From Craterostigma plantagineum (Eukaryota > Streptophyta > Magnoliopsida > Lamiales > Linderniaceae), in NCBI GenBank assembly GCA_027422505.1, contig JAPQWV010000017.1, positions 14,633,501 through 14,697,500 on the forward strand: DNA of 64,000 nucleotides. Direction: 5' to 3'. Below, piece after piece: positions 54,229-62,946 of the stretch. The notes under the pieces were generated by a model. The model did not search any database. It was not told the origin of the DNA and saw only the letters and a program-made list of their open reading frames with translations. Every line of letters begins with the position of its first letter. Positions within the stretch are counted from its first letter, which is position 1. A program made the translations under genes and the position numbers.

Positions 54229-54303
54229 AGGGGGAGACTAATAAAAATTTTATGCATGAATCTAGGGGGAGTCTTTCATTTTTATGCACTAATTTAGGGG
54301 GAG
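54229..54303 (+). promoter_or_regulatory. Element B: three polypurine-like tracts after pol
   Basis: CTAGGGGGAG-type tracts at 54229-54236, 54264-54271 and 54296-54303 at 32-35 bp spacing, each preceded by T/A-rich sequence. The functional tract is 4.7 kb downstream. Repeated tracts are known in Sireviruses. Confidence 0.78.
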
Positions 54304-54439
54304 TCATTATTAAATGGTTCGCACAAATACTTCACACAAGGAGTTTATGATTCCTCATCAAATTTAAATTATATAGTATGGTGAAACTCCTTAAGCTTCT
54401 ATCAAAAATTAAAATTATTCAAATATTTCAAATATCACA

Positions 54440-55480
54440 ATTAGTTCTCGGCGAAACTGCATATCGATCGAAACCCTTTCAAATTGATTTGCCAATTGTA
54501 CTAAACAAGTTTCGATCGAAACTGAGCTTTAACTCTTGATTTATTAGTTTCTTGGCGAAACTGACTTTCGCTCGAAACTCATTTCAATCGATCGAAATCA
54601 AAATTGACTCTTCACAATTATTCTCGGCGAAACTGAGACTACTTATTTATATAGAGTTTCGCCCGAAACACTTCTTCTTCATCGATTTTCAAACTCACTC
54701 ATAAACCCTCTCTGAAATCGCACACGAACTCATCACTGTCTCACTCTGTTTTCCCGTTTATTGCAACTCCAAATCCCTCATTGGTAAGGAAAAACGCTTA
54801 ATCTACAGCCTTAAACTGATTTTTTTTCTCATTAGTGCAGGTTACGCAGATTAGGGTTGCGTGTGTTCGAGCGAATCATTGCTTTAATGTGTTTTCACAT
54901 CGCCTAGATTCGCTCGAAACTACTCTCTTGCTTCAATTTCACATTCCAATCGATCGATTGTTACTGAAAATTTTTCTTATTTTGTGTTTTCAAATCGACG
55001 TTTTTCTAGGGTTTTACAACCTTCGATCGAAACAGGGCAATTCAATTTATCACAGTTTCGATCGAAACAGGGCAATTCAATTTATCGCAGTTTCGGTCGA
55101 AACAGGGCAATTCAATTTATCACAGTTTCGATCGAAAGAGCATTTCAATTTTTCACAGTTTCGATCGAAACTGACGACATAATTAATTTCAATCGATCGA
55201 CACCACTATTCCACAGTTTCGATCGAAACTCAAGGCTCAATTGAATCGATTGATTCGAGACTAAATCTGTCCCACATTGAACTTTCGATCGAAACTGAAT
55301 TGATTCACTCTTTCGCCGCACTTATTCAAATCAAATATGGATTTCGATCGAAACTGGTTATAATTTCCCTTTCACCGAATTTACCTTAATTGAACATCAC
55401 TTTCGATCGAAACCACAGTCCAAATTAAACTTATCACACGATACACATTATTGACCGAAACTCAAAATCAATTCAAATTG
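54440..55480 (+). repeat. Element B spacer before ORF3: TTTCG-NN-CGAAA palindrome array
   Basis: At least eight perfect TTTCGATCGAAA (for example near 54511, 55057, 55126, 55160, 55216, 55283, 55341 and 55402), plus variants with CT, CC or GT centres. 55022-55160 contains about four copies of a 35-bp unit (palindrome plus GGGCAATTCAATTTATC). Short ORFs here repeat the unit and are not genes. Confidence 0.82.
54784..54840 (+). other. Element B: candidate 57-nt intron upstream of ORF3
   Basis: GTAAGGAAAAACG...TTTTTTTTCTCATTAGTGCAG, exactly 57 nt as in A (26167-26223). It follows a CT-rich leader-like stretch (54700-54783), and a TATA-like TTATTTATATAGAG lies at about 54645. These could be parts of a separate ORF3 transcription unit. 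Confidence 0.5.
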
Positions 55481-55625
55481 GCACTTTCGCCGCTAACTTA
55501 ATCCAATTTCAATTGTTGCCAATATTTGCCAAATTTTTCTAAGTCCTAACATGCTTAACAACGAATTGCACAACTTTTGCATACTTTCTAAGTCAAAATG
55601 GTCGATTTCCACTAATCCATTGCAC

Positions 55626-55646
55626 TTATCTTGCAGATCTACCAAA
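55626..55646 (+). promoter_or_regulatory. Element B: splice-acceptor-like site 10 nt before the ORF3 ATG
   Basis: TTATCTTGCAG ends at 55636 and ATG is at 55647, the same spacing as in A. Confidence 0.5.
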
Positions 55647-56654
55647 ATGGTGCGACAAATTGATGAGATTTTCGCCTCCAAGGACTGGGCACAGAGAACA
55701 CCCAACAACCATCAACTGGACTTTGATAATACCTCGTGCCCAGATCCTATCATTATTAAAATCCTCGCAAACCACCCTCTAAGAACCGCCCTAAACATCA
55801 CCGAGGTAGTCCCTGAAGTGTATGTGCAACAATTTTGGTCTACCCTTCAGAAACCAACCAATAACCCAAAAACAACCGCCCTTTCCGCCATAATCGACAA
55901 CACCATAGTTGTTTTTAATCCAACCAGACTCCGTTCCATACTAAACCTACCTCATTCACTCCTATATGATCCCCATCCCTCCAACGACGACCTAATCAGG
56001 GACTTCCTATTCATGGGCCACAAACCTAACGCCCAAAACACCATACATTTACCTGAGTTCACTGCCAAAGACATCCCTGCACCTTGGAGGACTCTGTTTC
56101 TCATTGTCAACAAGTGCCTCTCGCCAAAGCACTCCGGGTCCGACAAGTGCAACCGGAACATCATGCTTATCTTCCATGGGATTGTCTTCAACAAAAATTA
56201 TGATGTCGCCCAACTAATCCGGTCGGACATACTTGATCAACTACGAAGGCGAGGCCTTGGATCAACGAAGCCGGTGCTCCCTTACTTACGGTGGCTGCCC
56301 GTCATCGTCCAACATTTCGTGGATCTTCATCCCGAAATCGAACGCCGATCGAGAGACGAGGGTTATCAGTCTCCGAAGCTCATAAAAATTCAATCGACGA
56401 AGAGCAAAATCGATCAGGAGGCCATGATCATCCCAGACTACTTACTTCGCCTCCTCGATCCAAATGAGCCGGAGCTACGCAAGTATATACGAGCCAACAA
56501 CCTCGACGACGTCCCCGTGGCTCAACAAAACCCAGTTGAACCTAACCCAGGGACAAGCCAACCCCCACAGCCAAATGTAGGTCTAGGAAGCTCCTCATCC
56601 CCACGGCCTAAACGAAAGCGCAAAACCAAAGGGGATGACCGAGGAGGACAATAG
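55647..56654 (+). CDS. Element B ORF3, N-terminal part to the internal TAG
   Basis: 335 codons. The start at ATG 55647 is chosen by alignment with A and the acceptor-like site; the frame is open to 55551. Residues about 55-65 hold VYVQQFWSTL, about 144-165 PWRTLFLIVNKCLSPKHSG, followed by IFHGIVFNKNYDVAQLI. A Pro/Gln linker ends in a basic cluster RPKRKRKTKG (residues about 320-330) that could act as a nuclear localisation signal. No signal peptide, membrane helix or protease motif. I recognise the motif set from unnamed plant retroelement proteins but know no function. TAG at 56652 follows CAA. Confidence 0.78.
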   Translation: MVRQIDEIFASKDWAQRTPNNHQLDFDNTSCPDPIIIKILANHPLRTALNITEVVPEVYVQQFWSTLQKPTNNPKTTALSAIIDNTIVVFNPTRLRSILNLPHSLLYDPHPSNDDLIRDFLFMGHKPNAQNTIHLPEFTAKDIPAPWRTLFLIVNKCLSPKHSGSDKCNRNIMLIFHGIVFNKNYDVAQLIRSDILDQLRRRGLGSTKPVLPYLRWLPVIVQHFVDLHPEIERRSRDEGYQSPKLIKIQSTKSKIDQEAMIIPDYLLRLLDPNEPELRKYIRANNLDDVPVAQQNPVEPNPGTSQPPQPNVGLGSSSSPRPKRKRKTKGDDRGGQ

Positions 56655-59018
56655 GAACGGCGTACAAAGCAAAAAAACGACCGTCCTCCGAAACCAACTA
56701 CTCCACTAATAAGCCGGACCGAGCCCATAGGTACAGGGAATGACCTTGTCTTCCCCCGAGTAGAAGTCGCGACATCGGGTCCAATCGCGCAAACTACCCT
56801 CCCCAGCCACTCAATCATCTCCCAACAGATGATTGTTTCACATATTCACGAGGTGCCATGTCATTCGTCACCACCTCGCTCGGAGATGGTTGATGTAACA
56901 AGCAGTACTCCGCCTCAGACTGCACCTTCCTTGATCACTACGAGTCTAGTGCCCTCACCCTCCATAATTTCTTCACTTTCTAGGACACTACCAATAGACT
57001 CTGCACCTCTAGATCTTAGTGATCTAGACCGAACGCTCTATGATGTCTCCGTACTAGAGTCTAGTACGGAACACAGCGGAAGTCCCAACGTAGTCAACAT
57101 CACTGCAGCTACGACCTTGGGCCATCAATCTGAGTTCGTCTCAGCTTTGATGTCAACGATGAGCCTCCGTGGCCTCGGTTTAAGTCCTGTGCAAACGGGC
57201 GGCACATCAGTACCCTCTACTGATGTTGTGACGACGGAACGTCTCAGTGACTCCGTCCGGTTACTTTCCCCGTTCGTGACGGAGGACAGGCTAACTGAGC
57301 GCCTCACAGAGTTTGCAAAAGGACTCGAGGACACAATCATGGCCCAAGTCCCCGTCACCGAAGTCATAATCCCACAACCTGACCCAACTCCTCGCGCTGA
57401 GGAAGGACCGTGGAACGTACCCATTCCAGAACTGATCGACGTTCTACTGGCCCGACTCCGTTCCGCACCGACGCTCACTGCATATGAAGCGGAGGTCCTC
57501 AGACGTCTGGAGCTTCCTTTCAACCCGCCTAACTCCAGCGAGGCCCAGTCATCCCGACAATCACGTGACGATCCTGACGGTGGGGATCGTCCCGAGGGGG
57601 AGAAGACACAAGGGACAGGGCCTCCGTCGCAGCCACAACCGCAACCTAGAACCACCCGAACATCCACCAGAACAAAACCACCTACACCCACCCAAACCAG
57701 AAAATCTACCCGAACTACTACCAATACAACCCAAACGATCGCCTCATCAACCGTGAGTCCATCACTGCCTAGCCTTACAAACCCAAGAACTCCCTCTGAT
57801 CCTCCATCCTCACCTACTCTATCTCTCGAAACACTTTACAACCCACACTCAGCGGTAGAGAAGTACATCTTCAACGACGATTGGTTAACAAAGCCGATGC
57901 ATCCAGCCTTGGCCAAGGGCTTACTGGACAACGCCAGATACTTCTTGATGAAGGCAAATGTTGACCTAGCACTTATCGACGATGATGAGCTCCAAGAAGG
58001 TGAAGATTACGAAGCAGACATTCCAGAACTTCCAGAGCTTCTCAAACACGTTGTCGTCGATAAGGAGTGCCCTCCCTCGAAATCGAAGATAAGGAAAGAA
58101 CAGACGCCGCCGTGGGAAAATGTCAAAGTGATAGCACCATATCAAGAAGAGATACGGAGAAGGATTTGGAGGAATGAGGATAGGATCAAGGAGCTAGACG
58201 AGCTGAGTCTAAGAGGCCTAACTCATCTTCCTAGACCAACTGCTATACGATACTTGCTCTCTCTTCGTAGAGGGCTTGTGTGGAGAGCAAAAGATACAGA
58301 TGTTAACGTTCTTAGAAGAGAAGAGAAGGCAAAGCCCAGAATCAGCAAGATCTTGGGAGTTCGGCGAGGTCGTCTAGACTACTATGAGTTTCCAATCTAC
58401 AAAGTGCAGCGAGAAGATGGAACGGTTGAGGAACTGACTGAAGGCGATCTCTCCTACATCCGAGGTGAAGATGTTGATCGGATACTTTTCAGCTTCAGAT
58501 TTCTTGGAACACTCCAGAATCCAGACTTGAAAGTAGGTTATGTTGCTCTTAAGCGATTTATGATGCGCCAAATCAAGTTCAATTCGACTCACGATCTTCA
58601 AATGGCGGTGGAAAGCAACATGAAAAGGGTGAATCTCACGAAGCCATCCTTCGAAGTCCCCGACTCAAGTCTTGGTGACGGCCACATAATCAATGATGAC
58701 GACGATCCGTCGGTGGTCTACACCAATTACAAAGGAGAAAAGAGGCTGATGAAAGCTTCCGAGATTGCCAAATTCAGCGATGGGACGCTACTAATTATTC
58801 GGGTGAAACTCGAATGGATTCTGGAGAAGCTAAGGAACGAAGAAGCAGAAGCCCAAGAGAAGTACGAGAAGCTGATCAACATCATCAACGATCGATTATC
58901 CTTACGACGAACGATACGATCTTACGAGTTCAGACTTGGACTCAGGAAATCGATTGATGCTGTGGAGAAACCCAAGAAGAAGAAGACGCAAAGGACATCA
59001 AAGCAAAAAGGATGCTAA
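56655..59018 (+). CDS. Element B ORF3, part after the internal TAG
   Basis: Open for 787 codons in the same frame as the N-terminal part. The first ATG after the TAG is at 56829. Ser/Thr/Pro-rich low complexity (to about 57830) includes DDPDGGDRPEGE and a Thr/Pro-rich run. The conserved C-terminal half has YIFNDDWLTKP, acidic ADIPELPELLKHVV, GRLDYYEFPIYKVQREDG, a Phe-rich RILFSFRFLG, MMRQIKFNSTHDLQMAVESN, SEIAKFSDGTLLII and RLSLRRTIRSYEFRLGLRK. The end is a Lys-rich tail (KPKKKKTQR). The TAA stop (59016-59018) forms the first three bases of the polypurine tract. No hydrophobic membrane segment, so envelope is unlikely. A basic C-terminus would suit nucleic-acid binding (inference). Confidence 0.78.
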   Translation, partial: ERRTKQKNDRPPKPTTPLISRTEPIGTGNDLVFPRVEVATSGPIAQTTLPSHSIISQQMIVSHIHEVPCHSSPPRSEMVDVTSSTPPQTAPSLITTSLVPSPSIISSLSRTLPIDSAPLDLSDLDRTLYDVSVLESSTEHSGSPNVVNITAATTLGHQSEFVSALMSTMSLRGLGLSPVQTGGTSVPSTDVVTTERLSDSVRLLSPFVTEDRLTERLTEFAKGLEDTIMAQVPVTEVIIPQPDPTPRAEEGPWNVPIPELIDVLLARLRSAPTLTAYEAEVLRRLELPFNPPNSSEAQSSRQSRDDPDGGDRPEGEKTQGTGPPSQPQPQPRTTRTSTRTKPPTPTQTRKSTRTTTNTTQTIASSTVSPSLPSLTNPRTPSDPPSSPTLSLETLYNPHSAVEKYIFNDDWLTKPMHPALAKGLLDNARYFLMKANVDLALIDDDELQEGEDYEADIPELPELLKHVVVDKECPPSKSKIRKEQTPPWENVKVIAPYQEEIRRRIWRNEDRIKELDELSLRGLTHLPRPTAIRYLLSLRRGLVWRAKDTDVNVLRREEKAKPRISKILGVRRGRLDYYEFPIYKVQREDGTVEELTEGDLSYIRGEDVDRILFSFRFLGTLQNPDLKVGYVALKRFMMRQIKFNSTHDLQMAVESNMKRVNLTKPSFEVPDSSLGDGHIINDDDDPSVVYTNYKGEKRLMKASEIAKFSDGTLLIIRVKLEWILEKLRNEEAEAQEKYEKLINIINDRLSLRRTIRSYEFRLGLRKSIDAVEKPKKKKTQRTSKQKGC

Positions 59019-59027
59019 GGGGGAGAT
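59016..59027 (+). promoter_or_regulatory. Element B polypurine tract
   Basis: TAAGGGGGAGAT, overlapping the ORF3 stop and abutting the 3' LTR. Confidence 0.92.
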
Positions 59028-59333
59028 TGTTAGGAATATTTTGTAGCATCCTTTAATTATGTAATCTTGGGTTAATGTGTTGGGTTGTAATAGTTTGGGG
59101 TAACTTATGATATTTAGTCATAGTTTTGTATTGGGCTTTAATATACCAATCAAGTGTGGTATATAAAGCCCAAATAACCCTAATTAGGGTTTTGATCAAA
59201 AGTATTGAAAGGTAAGCCACCTTGTACGTTAGATTAAGAAAACACACATTAACACACACACTCAAGGTGTTCTTCACGTTTTACACATTCAAACCAATCT
59301 TTTGATCCTTGTTTGGTAAAATAAGGGCCAACA
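59028..59333 (+). repeat. Element B 3' LTR (306 bp)
   Basis: No difference seen from 40823-41128. Confidence 0.95.
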
Positions 59334-59338
59334 GCATT
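59334..59338. repeat. Element B target-site duplication, right copy (GCATT)
   Basis: Matches 40818-40822. Confidence 0.95.
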
Positions 59339-61319
59339 TATCCAAAATTATCCTTGAGAGCTTCAAGGACATTCTTAGGTTCTATTTCAGACACAAAACA
59401 ATTAAAATGTACCTCACCGTATACTGTGTTCATGCATACGTTTCTTACCATGGACTTATAATCCTTGCGTGGTTTGTCTCTGGTTCTCCTTCCTTCGTTC
59501 ACGTCTCCAATAATAAGGTCAGAGGGATGATCTTTCTGAATCTTAGCTGGCGGATCTCGTCGCACTTCACTGGGTCCAGCCTCAATGTTCTGTTCTGGCA
59601 CAGATGTTGAGTCAGATGTTGGCTCAACATTTTCATCCTCAGTCTCCTCTGTTTCACTGACAGCTTGTATAACATCTGAATTATCAACTTGAGGGGACAT
59701 TTTACTAAGATCAGTAGTATCATAAAACACGATATTCATTGATTCCTGAACGGACTTCAAGCGCAAGTTCTACACACGATATGCGCGGCTATTAGACGGG
59801 TATCCTAAGAAAATGCACTTATCACTTTTCGAATCGAACTTAGTCAAGTACTCACGATCATTCAACATATAGCAGTAGCATCCAAAAACATGAAAGTACT
59901 TGACAGTAGGCTTTTTCCCATTCAACAATTCATACGAAGTCATTTTAGTACCATGACGAAAGAACACACGATTAGATATATGACATGCCGTATGCAACGC
60001 TTCAGCCCAAAACCTCTTCGAAAGATTCTTAGAATGCAACATAACACGTGCCATTTCTTGTAAAGTCCTATTCTTCCTTTCGGCCACCCCATTTTGTTGG
60101 GGCGTCTTAGGAGATGAATACTCATGCACAATACCTTTCTTATCACAAAATTCATCAAATGATTGCTTTTCAAATTCTCTACCATGATCAGACCTAATAC
60201 GAAAAATAGTAGCACTAAATTGTTCTTAATCATGGCACAAAATTTTTTAAACAAATCGAAAGATTCAGATTTTTCCCTAAGAAAGAATACCCATGCATAT
60301 CTAGAAAAGTCATCCACGAGCACATATGCATATTTCCTACCACCAATGCTATCTACTTCCATCGGACCCATCAAATCCATGTGACTAAGCTGAAAACAAT
60401 GAGCAGTTTTAAAATGTTGGGCAGCACGTTGGTCAATATTATGGCTAGCATGCACTTGCTTACCCTTCAAACATGACTCACAAACAACCTTACCAAACTC
60501 CTTGAGCTTTGGGATACCTCTGGTGGCTCCGTGCTTGATAAGTTGCTCCAAGGTTCTGTAGTTAACGTGGCCCAATTTGAAATGCCAAAGTACCACATCC
60601 TCCTCGGCTTTTGATAGTTGGCACACGTCCTTCACACCGGATTTGTCGCCGACTAGGTAGCAGTTATCACTCGATCTTTTACCTGCCATCACTCGCACAG
60701 AATTGTTATTAAACACTTCACAACACTCTTTATTAAACCTTACCTCAAGGTCATCATCGCAGAGTTGGCTTATGCTGATTAGATTCGGAACGAGCCCGTC
60801 GACATGGAGTACATTGCTCAACTTGGGAAAGTCAGGCACGTTGAGTCTACCTCGGCCGAGAATTCGCCCTTTAGCAGCTCCTCCGAACGTCACAGATCCA
60901 CTCCTTAAGGGAATATAATCACTGAGATATTCCTTGGTACCCGTCATGTGTCGGGAACATCCGCTATCGAAGTACCAAGAACTTGTCATGTTAGCTCGCA
61001 AAGAGGTATATACAACTTGGCATTTATGAACAGATTTCTCAACCCACACTTTCTTAGATGACAGAACAGCATTCTGATTACTAGAAATTGAAGATGAGCC
61101 AGCTGAGCTTTCTCCAGACACTCCTTTCAACACTGATTTCTCAATGTTGAGTAGGATGTTGGATGACATTTCAGCCGACATCGATTTCTTTGCAGAAATC
61201 TCCCTCTTTAATTTCCAGCAAAATCGTTTTAAATGACCAGTTTGCTTACAATGATGACAAATATATGAGCTATCCTTATTCTCAGGGGTAGCTTGCTTCG
61301 GACTCGGATTAACTCTCAC
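59339..61319 (-). pseudogene. pol: Element D protease, integrase and linker
   Basis: Minus strand from 61319: a second zinc knuckle CHHCKQTGHLKRFC, then protease WYFDSGCSRHMTG (DSG at 60960-60968). The pre-integrase region has LWHFKLGHVNYRTL and CESCLKGKQVHASHN. The integrase core has HMDLMGPMEVDSIGG and FSRYAWVFFLREKS. A base is missing near 60214, just before the second Asp region. The 60129-59770 frame has TPQQNGVAERKNRTLQEM and FWAEALHTACHISNR. A TAG at 59770-59772 follows SNSRAYRV, but the same frame continues into the linker (IQKDHPSDLIIGDV, CFVSEIEPKNVLEAL) to the B insertion. Confidence 0.88.
59601..59630 (-). repeat. Element D 30-bp palindromic duplication, copy in the integrase-RT linker
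   Basis: A perfect 30-bp match to 61813-61842, built from GATGTTGAGTCA and GATGTTGGCTCAACAT. It is translated here within NVEPTSDSTS. Confidence 0.85.
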
Positions 61320-62894
61320 ATTTCACTAACATCACTCTTGGCACGAGGTTTAACAAAAACTATCTTAGGCTGAACATGGGTTACGGGTTTTTGATCAGTA
61401 ATGGGCTGAGAACTAAATCCTAGACCTTGCTTATCAAAAACACCTAGGCACAGTACCTCATCAAGGGTCGATTTACCCTTGTTCAGTTTCAAGAAGGTCT
61501 GATCAGCCTCGTCAACCCGCTTCTGTAGTTTGTCAATTTCTGTGTCCTTTCGTGTCAGCACGGCTTCCATTTTGTTCGTACCATCCACCAAGCTTTCGAT
61601 CAGTTTTTCATTATTCTCATTCTCCTCGGACAGTACTTTCACCGCGGCTTTGAGTTGCAAATTTTTCGCCTTCGCAATTTCGTATTGTGCGGACATCAAC
61701 TCAAAAGCTTCGTTCAGCTGAACTTCTTCGCATCATTCTGTACCTAAATCATCAGAACTCAAATATCCATCAAAACGGTTTGAGTCATCATAATCAAAAA
61801 TGATTTGTTTTTCAGATGTTGAGTCAGATGTTGGCTCAACATCAGTTACCGTAGTGAAGCCGACTTGCTGATCCTCATCGTCTTCACCATCTGAAAAGGA
61901 CTGGATAGTGACAGATGATTGCTTGGTCTCCATTTGGTCATCTTCTTCATCAGATAGATCGACCCACATGACCTTTCCGTGCTTGCGAATAGTGTTTGCG
62001 CACTCGTTGGCAAAATGACCCCAACCTTGACATTCGTAGCATCTTACTGATTCATAGTTGATGTTCTTCTTATTCTTCCTGTCTGGCTTACCTTCTGGCT
62101 TGCGTTTAAAGAACGGAGGCGCAGACGAAGGTTCTGCTTTGGCATTCTGGCCCTTCCTGAATGTTGGGCCAACATTCTGCTCGACATTCTTCTTCTGAAG
62201 AAACGCTGACTGAGCAGTGCGAGACTTTTTCCACGGGAGGCCCTGTCTTGTACTTCGAGATTGGTCTCAAAGTTCTTCATGATATTCATCAACGTGTTGA
62301 GATCCATCGTCGACAAATTGTGGGCTTCCTCGACCGCAGCTACCTTCACATTAAACTTTGGATTTATTGTTCGAACTGCTTTAGATATTAATACCTTATT
62401 TGCGATCGGCTCTCCGAGACTGGCGCACACGATCGAGATCGATAGAATTTTGCCGATGTATGTGGTAACATCCTCATCATCCTTCATTCTGAGGTTTTCA
62501 AACTGGTTGAGGAGTAGCCGAAAACGTGTCTGCTTCACACTCGCATCGCCTTCACAGTACCTCTGAAGTAGATCCCATGCATCCTTTTCCGTAGTACTAT
62601 TTTGTATGATCTTGAACATGAAGATATCCACCGAAGAGAAGATGGCATTAAGGGCTTTATCATTGAACTCGGCGGCGCTCTTCTCTTGGAGAGTCCACTG
62701 ATTGACCGGTTTCTCAACGACTTCACTATCAACATCCTGGCAGTCTTTGGTGTAGAATAACCATTGAGCACAGATTCCCATGCACGCAAGTCTATGGATT
62801 TGATGCACTGCCGAACACGAACTTTCCAATAGGTGTAGTTGGAGCCGTCTAACACTGGGACTTTGCCGACATAATTTGAACTTGAAAAATCCAT
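61316..62894 (-). pseudogene. gag: Element D gag
   Basis: Minus-strand ATG at 62894 (MDFSSSNYVGKVPVLDGSNY, WKVRVRQCIKSID), then a frame change near 62740. LNAIFSSVDIFMFKII, EKDAWDLLQRYCEGDASVK, FENLRMKDDEDVTTYIGKIL and LSTMDLNTLMNIMKNFE follow. Near 62040-62000 is a zinc knuckle CYECQGWGHFANEC, then acidic sequence (WVDLSDEEDD). The coiled-coil part (61699-61316, MMSAQYEIAKAKNLQLKAAV, IDKLQKRVDEADQTFLKL) ends in the basic VFVKPRAKSDVSEM. Confidence 0.86.
61813..61842 (-). repeat. Element D 30-bp palindromic duplication, copy in gag
   Basis: Identical to 59601-59630 and read in the same frame, giving DVEPTSDSTS in the acidic part of gag. Confidence 0.85.
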
Positions 62895-62931
62895 TATAAA
62901 GGATCAAAAACGCTTAGTCACGTCAAGCGGA

Positions 62932-62943
62932 GGCTCTATACCA
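62932..62943 (-). promoter_or_regulatory. Element D primer binding site (one base short)
   Basis: Minus strand TGGTATAGAGCC lies three bases inside the 5' LTR. It resembles the initiator-Met site TGGTATCAGAGC with the C missing. Confidence 0.75.
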
Positions 62944-62946
62944 CTT

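Larger units (their letters stand above)
40823..59333 (+). mobile_element. Element B: young Sirevirus-like Ty1/copia with a long third ORF, interrupted by C
   Basis: 306-bp LTRs look identical and GCATT flanks both ends. Removing C and one CGCTT leaves 12.86 kb. The order is primer site, palindrome-rich leader, gag, protease, integrase, reverse transcriptase, RNase H, three polypurine-like tracts, palindrome-rich spacer, third ORF, polypurine tract. It is the same architecture as A, with low DNA similarity outside conserved protein blocks. Lesions: gag frameshift near 44420, UGA between gag and pol, two frameshifts in integrase and linker, TAG in ORF3, and the C insertion. Confidence 0.93.

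Noticed and set aside
55022..55160. CRISPR-like 35-bp repeat series
   Set aside because: Direct head-to-tail copies with no unique spacers, in plant retroelement DNA; it is a small tandem repeat.
54835..55244. Overlapping ORFs rich in SQFRSK / HSFDRN repeats
   Set aside because: They are translations of the 35-bp palindrome repeat in the spacer of B.
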